64,000 bases of DNA from Gammaproteobacteria bacterium (GTDB lineage Bacteria > Pseudomonadota > Gammaproteobacteria > Pseudomonadales > Pseudomonadaceae), in assembly GCA_012728315.1 (NCBI GenBank), contig JAAYFI010000065.1, forward strand, positions 62,001 to 126,000, given 5' to 3'. The notes under the pieces are model-generated. The model did no database searches, was not told the origin of the DNA, and saw only the letters and a program-made list of their open reading frames with translations. This document shows, one piece after another, positions 10,619 through 19,955 of the stretch; the stretch's first letter is position 1; every line of letters starts with the position of its first letter. Position numbers and translations under genes: made by a program.

Positions 10619-11545
10619 ATGAGGCTCACCCTCCGCCAATTGCAAGTGTTTAGCAGCATTGCGCAACACCAAAGCGTCTCCAAAGCCGCTGAACAGCTGG
10701 CCATGTCGCAGTCAGCGGCAAGCACCGCCCTTAAAGAGCTTGAGCTGAGTTATAACTGCTTACTCTTTGACCGTGCGGGTAAACGTTTAATCATCAACGC
10801 TTTAGGCCTTGAGCTGTTACCGCGCGCACTGGCACTGCTCGAGCAAGCGCAAGATTTAGAGGGTCTACTCAAAGGTAATCATGGCTTTGCCTCATTATCG
10901 GTGGGTGCGACCATGACCATTGGCAACTATTTAGCCACGTTATTGATTGGGCACTTTATGCAGGAACATCCCAACTGCAAAGTGCGCTTGCATGTGCATA
11001 ACACCGCACAGATTGTTCAACAAATCGCCAATTACCAATTGGATTTAGGCTTAATCGAGGGCTATTACCAAGACAATGACATTATTGCAGAAGCTTGGAT
11101 TGCTGATGAGCTGGCGGTCTTCTGTGCCCCGCAGCATCCATTGGCAGCGCAAGGGCATGCCAGTTTAAAGGAGCTGACGCATGAAGCCTGGATTGTTCGC
11201 GAGCAAGGATCAGGGACGCGCTTGGCTTTTGAGCAAGCTTTTTTGCGCCATCAGCTCACGCCGCATATTCGCTTGGAGTTGGAGCACACTGAGGGGATTA
11301 AGCGTGCGGTGGAGTCTGGCTTGGGTATTGGTTGTATATCGCGACTGGCACTGCGTGATGCGTTTCGTCGCGGTAGTTTAGTGGCCATTGAAACGCCGGA
11401 GCTTAATCTAACGCGTCAATTCTCGTTTATCTGGCATAAGCATAAGTTTCAAAGTGATGCGATGCGTGAGTTTTTACGTTTATGCCGAACGCTGACGGAG
11501 AATATTCAGCGCAGTGACCAGATTGATCTTGCGACTATTCTTTAG
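10619..11545 (+). CDS. finR: LysR-family regulator FinR
   Basis: A LysR-type activator of 308 residues. In Pseudomonas FinR is divergent from fpr and activates it under superoxide stress; the same divergent layout is seen here. The winged HTH (about residues 1-62) has the typical QSAASTALKELE recognition helix and is followed by a periplasmic-binding-like effector domain. ATG at 10619 is chosen over an in-frame ATG 36 bases upstream, because AGGA lies eight bases before it and the family begins MRLTLRQLQVF. The gene is followed by about 500 bp without a gene. Confidence 0.88.
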   Translation: MRLTLRQLQVFSSIAQHQSVSKAAEQLAMSQSAASTALKELELSYNCLLFDRAGKRLIINALGLELLPRALALLEQAQDLEGLLKGNHGFASLSVGATMTIGNYLATLLIGHFMQEHPNCKVRLHVHNTAQIVQQIANYQLDLGLIEGYYQDNDIIAEAWIADELAVFCAPQHPLAAQGHASLKELTHEAWIVREQGSGTRLAFEQAFLRHQLTPHIRLELEHTEGIKRAVESGLGIGCISRLALRDAFRRGSLVAIETPELNLTRQFSFIWHKHKFQSDAMREFLRLCRTLTENIQRSDQIDLATIL

Positions 11546-11655
11546 ACATGGCCTGGGTTATGAGCATGCCATAGCGCGCGGGTGCGGCCATTGCTCACGG
11601 CAAGACTTGTGCAGCAGCTTTGATACTGAATGAACGCTGCTCACGTGGGATTTGC

Positions 11656-11750
11656 GCATGCCGTACCTTGTTAGTCTCGCTTGCCCCGCAAAGGATCACC
11701 CAGAGCCGATTCGGGCGCTTCGCCATCCATGGCGACGCTTGTCGCGACAC
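11656..11750 (-). repeat. Degenerate copy of the palindromic repeat (inverted)
   Basis: Read on -, this has the same order of blocks as the copy at 56863: GTGT, then GACAAGCG, a GCCATGGATGGC hairpin, GCGCC, and a terminal TACGGCATGC. The second hairpin and the long outer stem are no longer intact. Confidence 0.65.
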
Positions 11751-11916
11751 TCATACAGCAGCCATTGACTATCGGCGTTGTCTGCACGACTCGCATGCGA
11801 CTCTTTGAAAGCCATCACGCTGTACAGTTCACGGGCTTGCAATACGGGTCAATCTGCGATTGCAATCGAGTGCTAGCAGCGTCAATGATTAACCTGTAAT
11901 TTTTTTGGGGGCCACC

Positions 11917-11976
11917 AGAGTTGAGCCCAAGATGGCCTCATCGACGCATCAACACCAAGCCCAAAGTAGGGCATGC
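11917..11976 (+). repeat. Half-copy of the palindromic repeat (direct)
   Basis: Aligned by eye, the 60 bases differ from 56909-56968 at about nine positions. GAGTTGAGCCCA at the start and GGGCATGC at the end are conserved. The left half of the element is absent. Confidence 0.75.
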
Positions 11977-12044
11977 AGCGCTCTTTTAGCTTCTAGGCAA
12001 GCAACATCATCAAAGACAACCCATACAGGCCGCCCAATACAGCT

Positions 12045-12410
12045 TTAAGCAAAACGCTCTTGCAAGTAAGCAATAATATCATTGGACTCATACATCCAAC
12101 GTACCGCGCCATCCTCTTCAATACGCAAGCACGGCACCTTAATACGACCACCCTGCGCCTCTAGCTCTTGGCGAAACTGCTGGTTATTTTTTGCGTCCCG
12201 CAGCTCAACTTTAATATTTAAAGCATGCATAGCGCGGCGCACTTTGACGCAAAATGGGCAGGCGTTAAACTGATACAAAGCCAAATGCGCAGTGGCGGCA
12301 TCCACCTCTGCTTGCTTTTCTGCAGTACGCTGCATGGCTTTCGGGCGCGTTAGCCAGTCGGCAAAAATAATCAATTGCCCCAAACCATTTCGTAAACCTT
12401 TTACAATCAT
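12045..12410 (-). CDS. Glutaredoxin-domain / GST N-terminal-like protein
   Basis: A 121-residue protein with a membrane-proximal or amphipathic N terminus (IVKGLRNGLGQLIIFADWL) and a glutaredoxin fold from about residue 40. The redox motif CPFC is in YQFNACPFCVKVRRAM, and the GSH-binding VPCL and ESNDI segments follow. It is probably a monothiol/dithiol glutaredoxin acting on protein-glutathione disulfides; the partner is unknown. ATG at 12410 is preferred over the one 18 bases upstream because GAGGG lies five bases before it and the family starts with M(I/L)VK. It is divergent from the DUF3820 gene. Confidence 0.82.
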   Translation of the reverse strand: MIVKGLRNGLGQLIIFADWLTRPKAMQRTAEKQAEVDAATAHLALYQFNACPFCVKVRRAMHALNIKVELRDAKNNQQFRQELEAQGGRIKVPCLRIEEDGAVRWMYESNDIIAYLQERFA

Positions 12411-12539
12411 TGATACCCTCTTCAACAATAAAAGTAAGTGATGAGCTTACTGAGTTTTCATCAAACACTGGGCCCGCATGCACAGTTCTACAATATTTGC
12501 GACTATAGCAGCCTCAACTCATCATCTTGTAGTGAAACC

Positions 12540-12755
12540 ATGCAGCCCAAAGATTTACAACGCCTCGTTACCACCCCGATGCCTTTTGGTAAATACCAAG
12601 GCCGACTGATTGCCGACCTGCCCGGCCATTACCTCAACTGGTTTGCCCGTGAAGGCTTCCCCAAGAACGATCTAGGTCGGTTACTGGAGCTGATGCATGA
12701 AATCGATCATAACGGCCTGAGCGACTTACTCACGCCGCTGCGCAATCGAAGCTAG
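12540..12755 (+). CDS. DUF3820 family protein (putative quorum-sensing-regulated factor)
   Basis: A 71-residue cytoplasmic protein matching the DUF3820/QSregVF family, with the core TPMPFGKYQGRLIADLPGHY and a WFAREGFP segment. The molecular function is unknown. The start at 12540 is taken from the conserved family N terminus (MQPKDLQRL); the frame is open further upstream, but that extension looks noncoding and the ribosome-binding site is weak. It is convergent with dbpA. Confidence 0.75.
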   Translation: MQPKDLQRLVTTPMPFGKYQGRLIADLPGHYLNWFAREGFPKNDLGRLLELMHEIDHNGLSDLLTPLRNRS

Positions 12756-12789
12756 ATCAGCTCAGCTGAGCGCGCAGCGCAAAACCTCA

Positions 12790-14172
12790 TCAAAGCACAC
12801 GCACTTTTAAACTACGGCCTTTAATTTTCCCGGCTTCTAAACGCTGCTGGGTTTGCCGTGCCTGCAAGCGCTCTACCGCCACATACGCTTGGTGATCGAA
12901 AATGGCAATCTTACCCACCTGCGCAGCGGTTAAGCCGCCAATACCGGTCAAAGCGCCGAGAATATCTCCAGGTCGTAATTTATCTTTACGTCCCGCAGCA
13001 ATACACAAGGTAGCCATCGGGGGTAATAAGGGCTGCCCATCTGATTCTTTTAAAGCGTTTAATGCATGCCATTTCAGCGGCTTTTTCAGCTGCTCTTCAA
13101 TGGCTGTTGCGCGCAAACCTTCTTTAGGCGCTACCAAACTGATGGCAACGCCTTTCGCTCCGGCACGCCCAGTGCGGCCAATACGGTGCGTATGGATTTC
13201 AGGATCACGCGCCAACTCAACGTTAATCACCATTGGCAAAGACTCAATATCTAAACCGCGCGCCGCCACATCAGTGGCCACCAACACGCTACAACTGCGG
13301 TTACTGAACAAAGCCAACACCTGATCCCGCTCACGCTGCTCTAAATCGCCATGCAATGCCAGCGCGGAGATTTTTTCGCTGTTGAGGTAATCGGCCAATT
13401 CTTGCGTCTGCTGCTTAGTGAAGCAAAACGCGACACAAGACTCAGGGCGATAATGACGTAAAATTCGCTCTACTGCAGCTTGACGCTGTTCTGGCGTAAT
13501 TTCATAAAAATGCTGTTCAATTTGATGCTCAGCGTGTTCGATATCCGCCTGAATATGCTGCGGCTGGCGTAAAAAATTCGCGGCCAATTGCTGAATACCT
13601 TCAGGAAAAGTCGCTGAAAACAGTAATGTCTGGCGGCGTTTGGGGGTGAACTCAATAATATCAGCGATGCTGTCATAAAAGCCCATGTCCAGCATACGAT
13701 CAGCTTCGTCGAGCACCAAGGTATTCAGACCCGATAAATCCAAGGTGCCTTTACGTGCGTGCTCTAAAATACGCCCCGGCGTACCCACAACAATATGCAC
13801 ACCATGCTCAAGCGAGCCCACTTGTGGGCCAAAGGGTACGCCGCCACACAACGTCAGTACTTTAATATTGCCTTCAGCGCGGGCCAAACGACGAATTTCT
13901 TTGGCGACTTGATCTGCCAGTTCTCGGGTTGGGCATAACACTAAGGCTTGGCAGCCAAAGTAGCGTGGATTCAGCGGCGACAATACGCCAATACCAAAAG
14001 CTGCGGTTTTACCGCTACCGGTTTTAGCCTGGGCAATGACATCCATGCCTTTGAGAATGACCGGCAAGCTCTGCGCTTGAATCGCGGTCATGCTGCTGTA
14101 GCCTAAATCAGCTAAATTACTTAACAATGCTGCCGGTAATGGCAGACTGGCAAAATCAGTTGGTGTACTCAC
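12790..14172 (-). CDS. dbpA: ATP-dependent RNA helicase DbpA
   Basis: A DEAD-box helicase that acts in 50S assembly through 23S rRNA hairpin 92. At 460 residues it has RecA domain 1 with the Q motif, motif I AKTGSGKT, motif II DEAD and motif III SAT; RecA domain 2 with VATDVAARGLDI and HRIGRTGRAG; and a C-terminal DbpA RNA-binding domain (about 385-460) with GDILGALTG. That last domain separates DbpA from other DEAD-box proteins. It is transcribed leftward, convergent with the DUF3820 gene, with a separate promoter region at 14173-14254. Confidence 0.93.
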   Translation of the reverse strand: MSTPTDFASLPLPAALLSNLADLGYSSMTAIQAQSLPVILKGMDVIAQAKTGSGKTAAFGIGVLSPLNPRYFGCQALVLCPTRELADQVAKEIRRLARAEGNIKVLTLCGGVPFGPQVGSLEHGVHIVVGTPGRILEHARKGTLDLSGLNTLVLDEADRMLDMGFYDSIADIIEFTPKRRQTLLFSATFPEGIQQLAANFLRQPQHIQADIEHAEHQIEQHFYEITPEQRQAAVERILRHYRPESCVAFCFTKQQTQELADYLNSEKISALALHGDLEQRERDQVLALFSNRSCSVLVATDVAARGLDIESLPMVINVELARDPEIHTHRIGRTGRAGAKGVAISLVAPKEGLRATAIEEQLKKPLKWHALNALKESDGQPLLPPMATLCIAAGRKDKLRPGDILGALTGIGGLTAAQVGKIAIFDHQAYVAVERLQARQTQQRLEAGKIKGRSLKVRVL

Positions 14173-14254
14173 AAAAATTTTCTAACCTTAATAAATCCAA
14201 TGCGCAGTGTAGCAAGCTGCAGTCTGTTTGCGGTGGATTTGTCCGACTTGGCGC

Positions 14255-15274
14255 TTAAAAAGCATGTAATGGTGTTTTATGTGGCTGCCCCGCCTCTTCG
14301 CGCACCAATTTAGGCACCAAATAACCGGGCAAGTGCGCCAGCAGGTGTTGATACAATGCATAGGCTTCTTGACTGCTTACATCAAAATGCTGAGCGCCCT
14401 GCACTCGGTCTAAAACATGTAAATAATAGGGCAGCACATGATGGTTAAACAGCTGCTCGCTTAACTCAACCAGCACCGCAGGATCATCATTAACCCCCTT
14501 CAACAACACCGTTTGATTCAATAAAGTGACGCCTGCTTGGCGCATTAAGGCTAAACGCTCAGCATGCTGGGTTGACAATTCACGCGGGTGATTGACATGC
14601 AGCACTAAACTGCTGCGCAATCGGGTGCGAGTCAGAATATCCGTTAATTGCTCGGTTAAACGTTCAGCAATCACCACAGGTAAACGTGAATGCACGCGTA
14701 AACGCTGAACATGAGCTATACCCGCAATGCGATCAACCAGCTCGGCCAAATGCTCATCTTGCAGCATCAAGGGATCGCCTCCGCTTAAAATCACCTCAGT
14801 AATTGTCGCATCTTGGGCAATGTAGTTTAGCGCTGCCTGCCACTGTGAACGCGGTAAACGGTTCTCAGCATAAGGAAAATGCCGACGAAAACAGTAACGG
14901 CAATTGACCGCGCAGCCGCTGGCAGCCAATAACAATACCCGCCCGTGATATTTGTGGATAATTCCAGCCGCAACATTGCTTGCTTGCTCACCCAGAGGGT
15001 CGGCGCTAAAAGCCGGATGCAGCTGCTCTTCAGCCGCCTGTGGTAACACCTGTAAGAGCAAGGGATCACGCGGATCCCCTTTAGCCATGCGCTCAACAAA
15101 AGGACGGGGTACCAATACAGGAAACTCTGTGGCTGCGCTTAAACCCTCGGGAAAATCAGACAACTTCAGCTCTAAGGCAGCTAAAAGCTCATCACAACTA
15201 CGCAAAGACTGAGCCAATACCTCCCCCCAGCCCCTTTCGGGAAAAAACTTCTTGGTTTGCGCTACAATAGGCAT
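14255..15274 (-). CDS. epmB: EF-P beta-lysylation protein EpmB
   Basis: A radical SAM, PLP-dependent lysine 2,3-aminomutase homologue that makes (R)-beta-lysine for attachment to EF-P. The 339-residue protein has the radical SAM motif CAVNCRYC (Cys 121, 125, 128) and the KamA-like SGGDPLML and VHSRLPV segments. It lacks the C-terminal extension of clostridial lysine aminomutases, as EpmB does. ATG at 15274 gives the family N terminus MPIVAQTKKFFPE; upstream in-frame sequence would run into efp. It is divergent from efp with only 33 bp between start codons, so the efp promoter probably lies in or beside the epmB start. Confidence 0.93.
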   Translation of the reverse strand: MPIVAQTKKFFPERGWGEVLAQSLRSCDELLAALELKLSDFPEGLSAATEFPVLVPRPFVERMAKGDPRDPLLLQVLPQAAEEQLHPAFSADPLGEQASNVAAGIIHKYHGRVLLLAASGCAVNCRYCFRRHFPYAENRLPRSQWQAALNYIAQDATITEVILSGGDPLMLQDEHLAELVDRIAGIAHVQRLRVHSRLPVVIAERLTEQLTDILTRTRLRSSLVLHVNHPRELSTQHAERLALMRQAGVTLLNQTVLLKGVNDDPAVLVELSEQLFNHHVLPYYLHVLDRVQGAQHFDVSSQEAYALYQHLLAHLPGYLVPKLVREEAGQPHKTPLHAF

Positions 15275-15307
15275 TTTATAAGACCTTAAACACGACAGGA
15301 TTGCATT

Positions 15308-15874
15308 ATGGCCAACTATTCTACCAACGAATTCAAACCAGGACTGCGCGTCTTGGTGGACAACGAACCTTGCATCATGATTGACATTGAGTTTGTTAAG
15401 CCCGGCAAAGGTCAAGCATTTAGCCGCGTAAAGTTACGCAGCATCCGTACCCAGCGGGTTTGGGAGCGCACCTTTAAATCGGGCGAAAGCGTAGAAAGCG
15501 CGGATATCGTTGAGCGGGATATGGAGTATTTATATACCGATGATGAGTTTTGGTATTTTATGGCCACTGATGGCTCATTTGAGCAGTTGGGCGCCAGCCG
15601 CGAAGCATTAGGCGACACCATCAAGTGGCTGAAAGAACAGGTTGTCTATGAAGTCATGCTTTATAATGATGCCGTGGTTTCAGTATCGGCCCCCAACTTT
15701 GTTGAGCTTGAAGTGATTGAAACAGACCCAGGATTAAAAGGTGATACCGCACAAGGCGGTTCTAAACCCGCAACCCTGAGTACTGGCGCAGTAGTGCGTG
15801 TACCTTTATTTATTGTTGAAGGCGAAAAGCTTAGAATTGACACACGCAGTGGTGAATATGTCAGCCGCGCCTAA
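15308..15874 (+). CDS. efp: Elongation factor P (lysine type)
   Basis: EF-P binds between the P and E sites and restores peptide bond formation on polyproline stretches. The 188-residue protein has three beta-barrel domains. The tip loop is VKPGKGQAF with Lys34, the residue beta-lysylated by EpmA in E. coli. This differs from P. aeruginosa EF-P, which carries a rhamnosylated Arg at the tip. efp sits between its two modification genes, epmB (divergent) and epmA (downstream, beyond a terminator-like hairpin), a compact arrangement that supports the lysine pathway. Confidence 0.97.
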   Translation: MANYSTNEFKPGLRVLVDNEPCIMIDIEFVKPGKGQAFSRVKLRSIRTQRVWERTFKSGESVESADIVERDMEYLYTDDEFWYFMATDGSFEQLGASREALGDTIKWLKEQVVYEVMLYNDAVVSVSAPNFVELEVIETDPGLKGDTAQGGSKPATLSTGAVVRVPLFIVEGEKLRIDTRSGEYVSRA

Positions 15875-15896
15875 GCTTTTACCTGCTGCAAGACCT

Positions 15897-15925
15897 TTAG
15901 GGAGCATGATGCTCCCTAATTTTTT
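15897..15925 (+). terminator. Terminator/attenuator between efp and epmA
   Basis: The perfect palindrome TTAGGGAGCAT/ATGCTCCCTAA is followed by T6. It lies 22 bp past the efp stop and 19 bp before epmA, so epmA expression probably depends on read-through from efp. Confidence 0.85.
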
Positions 15926-15943
15926 ACAGGAAACATCTCAGCT

Positions 15944-16873
15944 ATGAGCACATGGTTACCCAGCGCACCGCGCTCAGCCTTAGAAGCACGCCAGCAGCTC
16001 TACCGTAGCATTCGTGAGTTTTTCTATAGCCGCTCAGTACTGGAAGTGGAAACCCCACTGCTATCGCAAGCGCCAGTGGCTGATCCCAATATCACGCCAA
16101 TGCAAGCACAGCAGCGCTGGTTGCACACGTCACCAGAATACGCCATGAAGCGCCTGCTCTGCGCCGGGTATGGCGACATCTATCAAATCTGCAAAGTCTT
16201 TCGTGACGGTGAAGCAGGGGCACGGCATAACCCAGAGTTCACTATGCTGGAATGGTATCGAGTGGGCTGGACATACCCACAACTGATAAGCGAAGTTGCT
16301 GAGTTACTCCAACAATTATTGGCTGCACGCTTTCCTAAGCTCCCTTGCTTGCACCTCACTTACGCACAAGCCTTAGACACCTATGCGCAGCTGGATGTGC
16401 ACCAGTGCAGCACTGAAGCAATCGCCAAACGCGGCCAACAACTGGCCAATGCTGATTTAGCTTTAGACCGTGATGGCTGGCTGGATATTATTATGAGCCA
16501 CCAGGTTGAACCTGCTTTACCGCGCAATACTTTAGTGTTTATTGATGAGTTTCCAGCATCGCAAGCCGCACTGGCAAAACTGGCAAACAATGCACAAGGC
16601 GTGCAAATCGCTCAGCGCTTTGAAGTGTTTTTTAATGGCATGGAGCTCGCTAATGGCTATCAGGAGCTCACCGATGCCAAGCAACAACTGCAACGTTTTC
16701 AAGACGAACTTAAAGATACAACACGCCCCCATGATGCGCATTTAATTGCCGCTCTAGAGGCGGGTTTACCGGATTGTGCGGGTGTGGCTTTAGGTCTAGA
16801 TCGTGTTTTACTGCACCTGCTGGAGGCGACTCACATTGCACAAGTGCTCAGTTTTGACTGGCAGCGCGCTTAA
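15944..16873 (+). CDS. epmA: EF-P--(R)-beta-lysine ligase EpmA
   Basis: A truncated class II lysyl-tRNA synthetase paralogue (309 residues, no anticodon-binding domain) that attaches (R)-beta-lysine to Lys34 of EF-P. Class II motif 2 is visible as FRDGEAGARHNPEFTMLEWY and motif 3 as GVALGLDRVLLHLL. ACAGGAAAC lies shortly upstream of the ATG. It forms a functional set with efp and epmB. No epmC-like hydroxylase gene is in the window. Confidence 0.95.
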   Translation: MSTWLPSAPRSALEARQQLYRSIREFFYSRSVLEVETPLLSQAPVADPNITPMQAQQRWLHTSPEYAMKRLLCAGYGDIYQICKVFRDGEAGARHNPEFTMLEWYRVGWTYPQLISEVAELLQQLLAARFPKLPCLHLTYAQALDTYAQLDVHQCSTEAIAKRGQQLANADLALDRDGWLDIIMSHQVEPALPRNTLVFIDEFPASQAALAKLANNAQGVQIAQRFEVFFNGMELANGYQELTDAKQQLQRFQDELKDTTRPHDAHLIAALEAGLPDCAGVALGLDRVLLHLLEATHIAQVLSFDWQRA

Positions 16874-17051
16874 CTCCAAGAGCCGAGCTTGATTCAACTC
16901 AACATGCGAAAAAGATAGGATATATTGCTCAAATACAGCGTGCTAGACTCTTCCCAAGCAACACCAATGCGACATTAAACCCTTGTGCAGCGAGCACGCT
17001 TAATATCTAGCGTTGCTGACTGTTTTAGATTCGAACATAACAGAGGCTCCT

Positions 17052-17609
17052 ATGCTTAAAAAAATTCTCCTGACAGCTTGTACGTTGTTCATGGTTGGCA
17101 ATCTATGGGCAGCAAATAACCCTCATGTGATTATTGATACCAGTTTTGGTGAAATTGAGCTGGAACTGGAAGCAGAAAAAGCACCGATTACAGTCAACAA
17201 CTTTCTTGACTATGTGGATGCGGAGCGTTATGACGGCACTATTTTTCACCGGGTCATTTCCGGCTTTATGATTCAAGGCGGTGGTTTTGATCGTTATATG
17301 CAACAAAAAGCCACTAAAGCTGCGATTAAAAACGAAGCCAATAATGGCCTTAAAAATGACCGTGGCACCGTTGCTATGGCGCGTACCCAAGCGCCAGATT
17401 CAGCCACAATGCAGTTTTTTATTAACCACGCTGACAATGATTTTCTAAACCATAGCAGCCGTGATTTTGGCTATGCAGTCTTTGCTCGGGTGGTGCGCGG
17501 TATGGACGTTGTGGATCAAATTGCACAGGTTAAAACCAGCACCTATGGCATGCACCAAAATGTGCCTACTGATCCGATTGTCATTAAAAGCATTAAACGT
17601 ATCGAGTAA
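17052..17609 (+). CDS. ppiA: Periplasmic peptidyl-prolyl cis-trans isomerase (cyclophilin) PpiA
   Basis: A cyclophilin-fold proline isomerase of 185 residues that assists folding in the periplasm. A signal peptide covers residues 1 to about 19 (cleavage after LWA). Cyclophilin motifs are [15 protein letters not shown] and, further on, [20 protein letters not shown] at 17052 is preceded by GAGG; an in-frame ATG 39 bases upstream would put a polar leader before the signal peptide and is rejected. The gene is convergent with flgE and shares its terminator. Confidence 0.92.
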   Translation: MLKKILLTACTLFMVGNLWAANNPHVIIDTSFGEIELELEAEKAPITVNNFLDYVDAERYDGTIFHRVISGFMIQGGGFDRYMQQKATKAAIKNEANNGLKNDRGTVAMARTQAPDSATMQFFINHADNDFLNHSSRDFGYAVFARVVRGMDVVDQIAQVKTSTYGMHQNVPTDPIVIKSIKRIE

Positions 17610-17627
17610 TTGCTTTTAAGCATCAAC

Positions 17628-17659
17628 AAAAAAGCGCGCCTGCAACAGCGCGCTTTTTT
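17628..17659. terminator. Bidirectional terminator between ppiA and flgE
   Basis: AAAAAAGCGCGC pairs with GCGCGCTTTTTT around an 8-nt loop. Both strands carry a T tract after the GC stem. Confidence 0.93.
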
Positions 17660-17678
17660 ATTTTTAAGCTCTACTCAA

Positions 17679-19217
17679 TTAACGCAGATTGATGATGGTC
17701 TGAGTAATGGCACTTTCTGTTTCGATCGTTTTAGCGTTGGCTTGATAGTTGCGCTGGGCGACAATCAAATTAACCAACTGATCTGACAATTCCACGTTAG
17801 AGTCCTCAAGGGCTCCAGCCTGAATCGCACCTAAAGTACCTGTGCGGCCTGGGTTAATGACTGGCTCACCCGAAGCTAGCGACTGCACCCACTGCGTTTT
17901 ACCAACAGGTGTTAGACCTTGTACGTTAGCAAAATCAGCCAGTATCACCTGACCTTGCACTTTCGACTGGCCATTGGTGTAACGGGCAAAAATCATCCCA
18001 GTATCATCAATTTCAATGCCTGCCAACTCACCTGTAGTGTAACCATCTTGTGACACCGCATTGACTGCGAAAGCGCTGGCAAACTGAGTTGCAGTACGCA
18101 TATCTAAGGTCATGCCCGTATTACTGGCCAAAGCACCGTTAGCCACAGGAACCGGCGGCTTACCATTATTCAAAGTTGCAGGCGTCCACTGACCTGCGCG
18201 CAAACTAATGGTGCCATCTTGGCCCAACTGCCAGAATTGATCAGCGTTCGCGGTACCGCCTGCGTTAGGATCAAAAATACCTGTAATAGGTTTTATTTTA
18301 CCGGCGCTGTCAAAACTGAGGTCTAAAGTAATCGGCGTACTGGCGCCCACTCGCGCAATGGCCGCAACAATGTCATCGTTACTCGGAGTCGGAGTTGCAG
18401 ACAGCATCGGCGTCACAGCAGCATCCACCTTGGTGCGAAAATCTGATGGATTTTCTAATGCAGCCAGCGCCGAACCTAAAATACTCGCTGGTGTAGCACC
18501 CACTGCTTTAGCCGCCTCAATAGCCGCTTGGTTAGACTTACCTGCATGAGGGTGCGCCCCATCAATGAGGGTATTCATCTGCCATTCATTAGGCCCGCTC
18601 TTTACAAAATACTGTGTAAAGGTATGCGCATTACCTTGAGTGTCGTAAATATTGGTTGAAGTCGATGAATTATAAGTGGTTGGATCAGCCGCAGAAAAAG
18701 GTGCATTGACGGGCGGATTATTGGTTGAGTTCAGGTTAAACGACTGCTCAATTTTGCTGGTAGGTTTTGGATCTTGGCTGGCCGTTTTAATCTGCAAGTT
18801 ACTGACTTGTCCGGTTTGCAGCTGATCATTGGCATCCGTGCCGTAACCCTGCAAATTATAGCCAAAGTTATCCACAATAAAGCCTTCACGGTCAGTACCA
18901 AAGTACCCGGCACGCGAATAGCTGATTGCACCGTTATTGCTGACTTGGAAAAAACCGTTGCCGTTAATGGCCAAATCAAGGGCATTTTGCGTGTAGTTGA
19001 TATTACCTTGATTAAATAATTGCGACACATTCGATAACAGAACACCACTGCCCTGCTGATTTTTACCGGTCCCCAGCACAGAGGCTGCATAGACATCTGA
19101 AAACTCTGCGCGCGACTGCTTAAAACCTGCAGTGCCCGCGTTGGCAATGTTGTTACCGGTGACATTAAGGTCTTTAGTTGCCGCCCGTAAGCCGCTGAGG
19201 CCAATATTAAATGACAT
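17679..19217 (-). CDS. flgE: Flagellar hook protein FlgE
   Basis: FlgE polymerises into the flagellar hook outside the cell. The 512-residue protein has the rod/hook N-terminal motif ([22 protein letters not shown]), a variable central region (about 150-400) and the conserved C-terminal D0 helix ending [25 protein letters not shown] precedes the ATG. It is the last gene of the flgBCDE block and ends at a strong terminator, so flgF and the rest of the usual flagellar operon are not downstream. Confidence 0.96.
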   Translation of the reverse strand: MSFNIGLSGLRAATKDLNVTGNNIANAGTAGFKQSRAEFSDVYAASVLGTGKNQQGSGVLLSNVSQLFNQGNINYTQNALDLAINGNGFFQVSNNGAISYSRAGYFGTDREGFIVDNFGYNLQGYGTDANDQLQTGQVSNLQIKTASQDPKPTSKIEQSFNLNSTNNPPVNAPFSAADPTTYNSSTSTNIYDTQGNAHTFTQYFVKSGPNEWQMNTLIDGAHPHAGKSNQAAIEAAKAVGATPASILGSALAALENPSDFRTKVDAAVTPMLSATPTPSNDDIVAAIARVGASTPITLDLSFDSAGKIKPITGIFDPNAGGTANADQFWQLGQDGTISLRAGQWTPATLNNGKPPVPVANGALASNTGMTLDMRTATQFASAFAVNAVSQDGYTTGELAGIEIDDTGMIFARYTNGQSKVQGQVILADFANVQGLTPVGKTQWVQSLASGEPVINPGRTGTLGAIQAGALEDSNVELSDQLVNLIVAQRNYQANAKTIETESAITQTIINLR

Positions 19218-19261
19218 GTTATTCTCCTTGCCGGTCGTCCGACCGTTGGCAAATTGCTAAT

Positions 19262-19939
19262 TCACTGACCAATAATCTGTACTTGAGACAGGGGCACTGA
19301 ACCCAATCCCGCTAAATTCAACAATAGTTCACCATTACCCTGCCCCAAAGTGACGCTATCAACGTTGGCCGGCAATAAGGTGTACAAGCCCTTGGTTTCC
19401 CCATCGATACTGGCTTGCGCTTCAAACTTATAGGTGCCGGGCGACATCACCTCGCCCTCGCTATTCTTACCGTCCCACATAAAGCTGACGCTACCGGCTT
19501 CTTGCGCCCCCAAATTCAGGCGCGTCGCCAAGGTGCCACCGGCGCTATACACATTGACATAGACGTTGCTACTGCTCTGCGGCAATACCAAGCTGGCCTT
19601 AAAGGTTTCCGCCGTATCCACCACAGCTGTTTCGCTGGGCACAATCACTTTGCGTCCCACTAAAGAGGAGGCCTGCAATGCTTGGGAAGACTGATAACCC
19701 GACAAAATGGTCTGCATGCTGCCATTGAGTTTCTCAACCCCTTCGACCGTACTGAACTGCGCCAACTGGGCAATAAAGTCACCGTTACTTTGCGGCTCTA
19801 ATGGGTTCTGGTTATTGAGCTGTGCCACCAGCAACTCCAGAAACTCATTCTTGCCTAATTCTTCTTTGCCGGCGGCTTTGGTTGCATGTTGATATTGATC
19901 CAACACCGCACCGGCTGCACTCACTCCTGCTGCACTCAT
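19262..19939 (-). CDS. flgD: Flagellar hook assembly (capping) protein FlgD
   Basis: FlgD forms the cap on the growing hook and is removed when the hook is complete. The 225-residue protein has the N-terminal signature KNEFLELLVAQLNNQNPLEP and, in the C-terminal half, the FlgD Ig-like/tudor region with FMWDGKNSEGEVMSPGTYKFEA. ATG at 19939 is chosen for its GAGGAGA ribosome-binding site; the open frame extends 13 codons upstream. It lies between flgC and flgE. Confidence 0.95.
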   Translation of the reverse strand: MSAAGVSAAGAVLDQYQHATKAAGKEELGKNEFLELLVAQLNNQNPLEPQSNGDFIAQLAQFSTVEGVEKLNGSMQTILSGYQSSQALQASSLVGRKVIVPSETAVVDTAETFKASLVLPQSSSNVYVNVYSAGGTLATRLNLGAQEAGSVSFMWDGKNSEGEVMSPGTYKFEAQASIDGETKGLYTLLPANVDSVTLGQGNGELLLNLAGLGSVPLSQVQIIGQ

Positions 19940-19955
19940 TGCTGTCTCCTCGGGC

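Larger units (their letters stand above)
11546..12044. other. Gene-free region with decayed palindromic repeats (499 bp)
   Basis: No supported gene. Two degenerate copies of the repeat family seen intact at 56863-56968 lie here in opposite orientations (11656-11750 inverted and 11917-11976 direct). The roughly 165 bp between them (11751-11916) matches nothing I recognise. The open frames in this stretch are short and lack ribosome-binding sites. Confidence 0.7.

Noticed and set aside
11620..11899. Open frames of 62 and 72 codons after finR
   Set aside because: They cover the degenerate repeat copy and have no start signals or recognisable motifs.
15240..15300. A sigma-70 promoter for efp (TACAAT at 15263-15268)
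   Set aside because: The -10-like hexamer has no acceptable -35 at normal spacing, so I do not call it.
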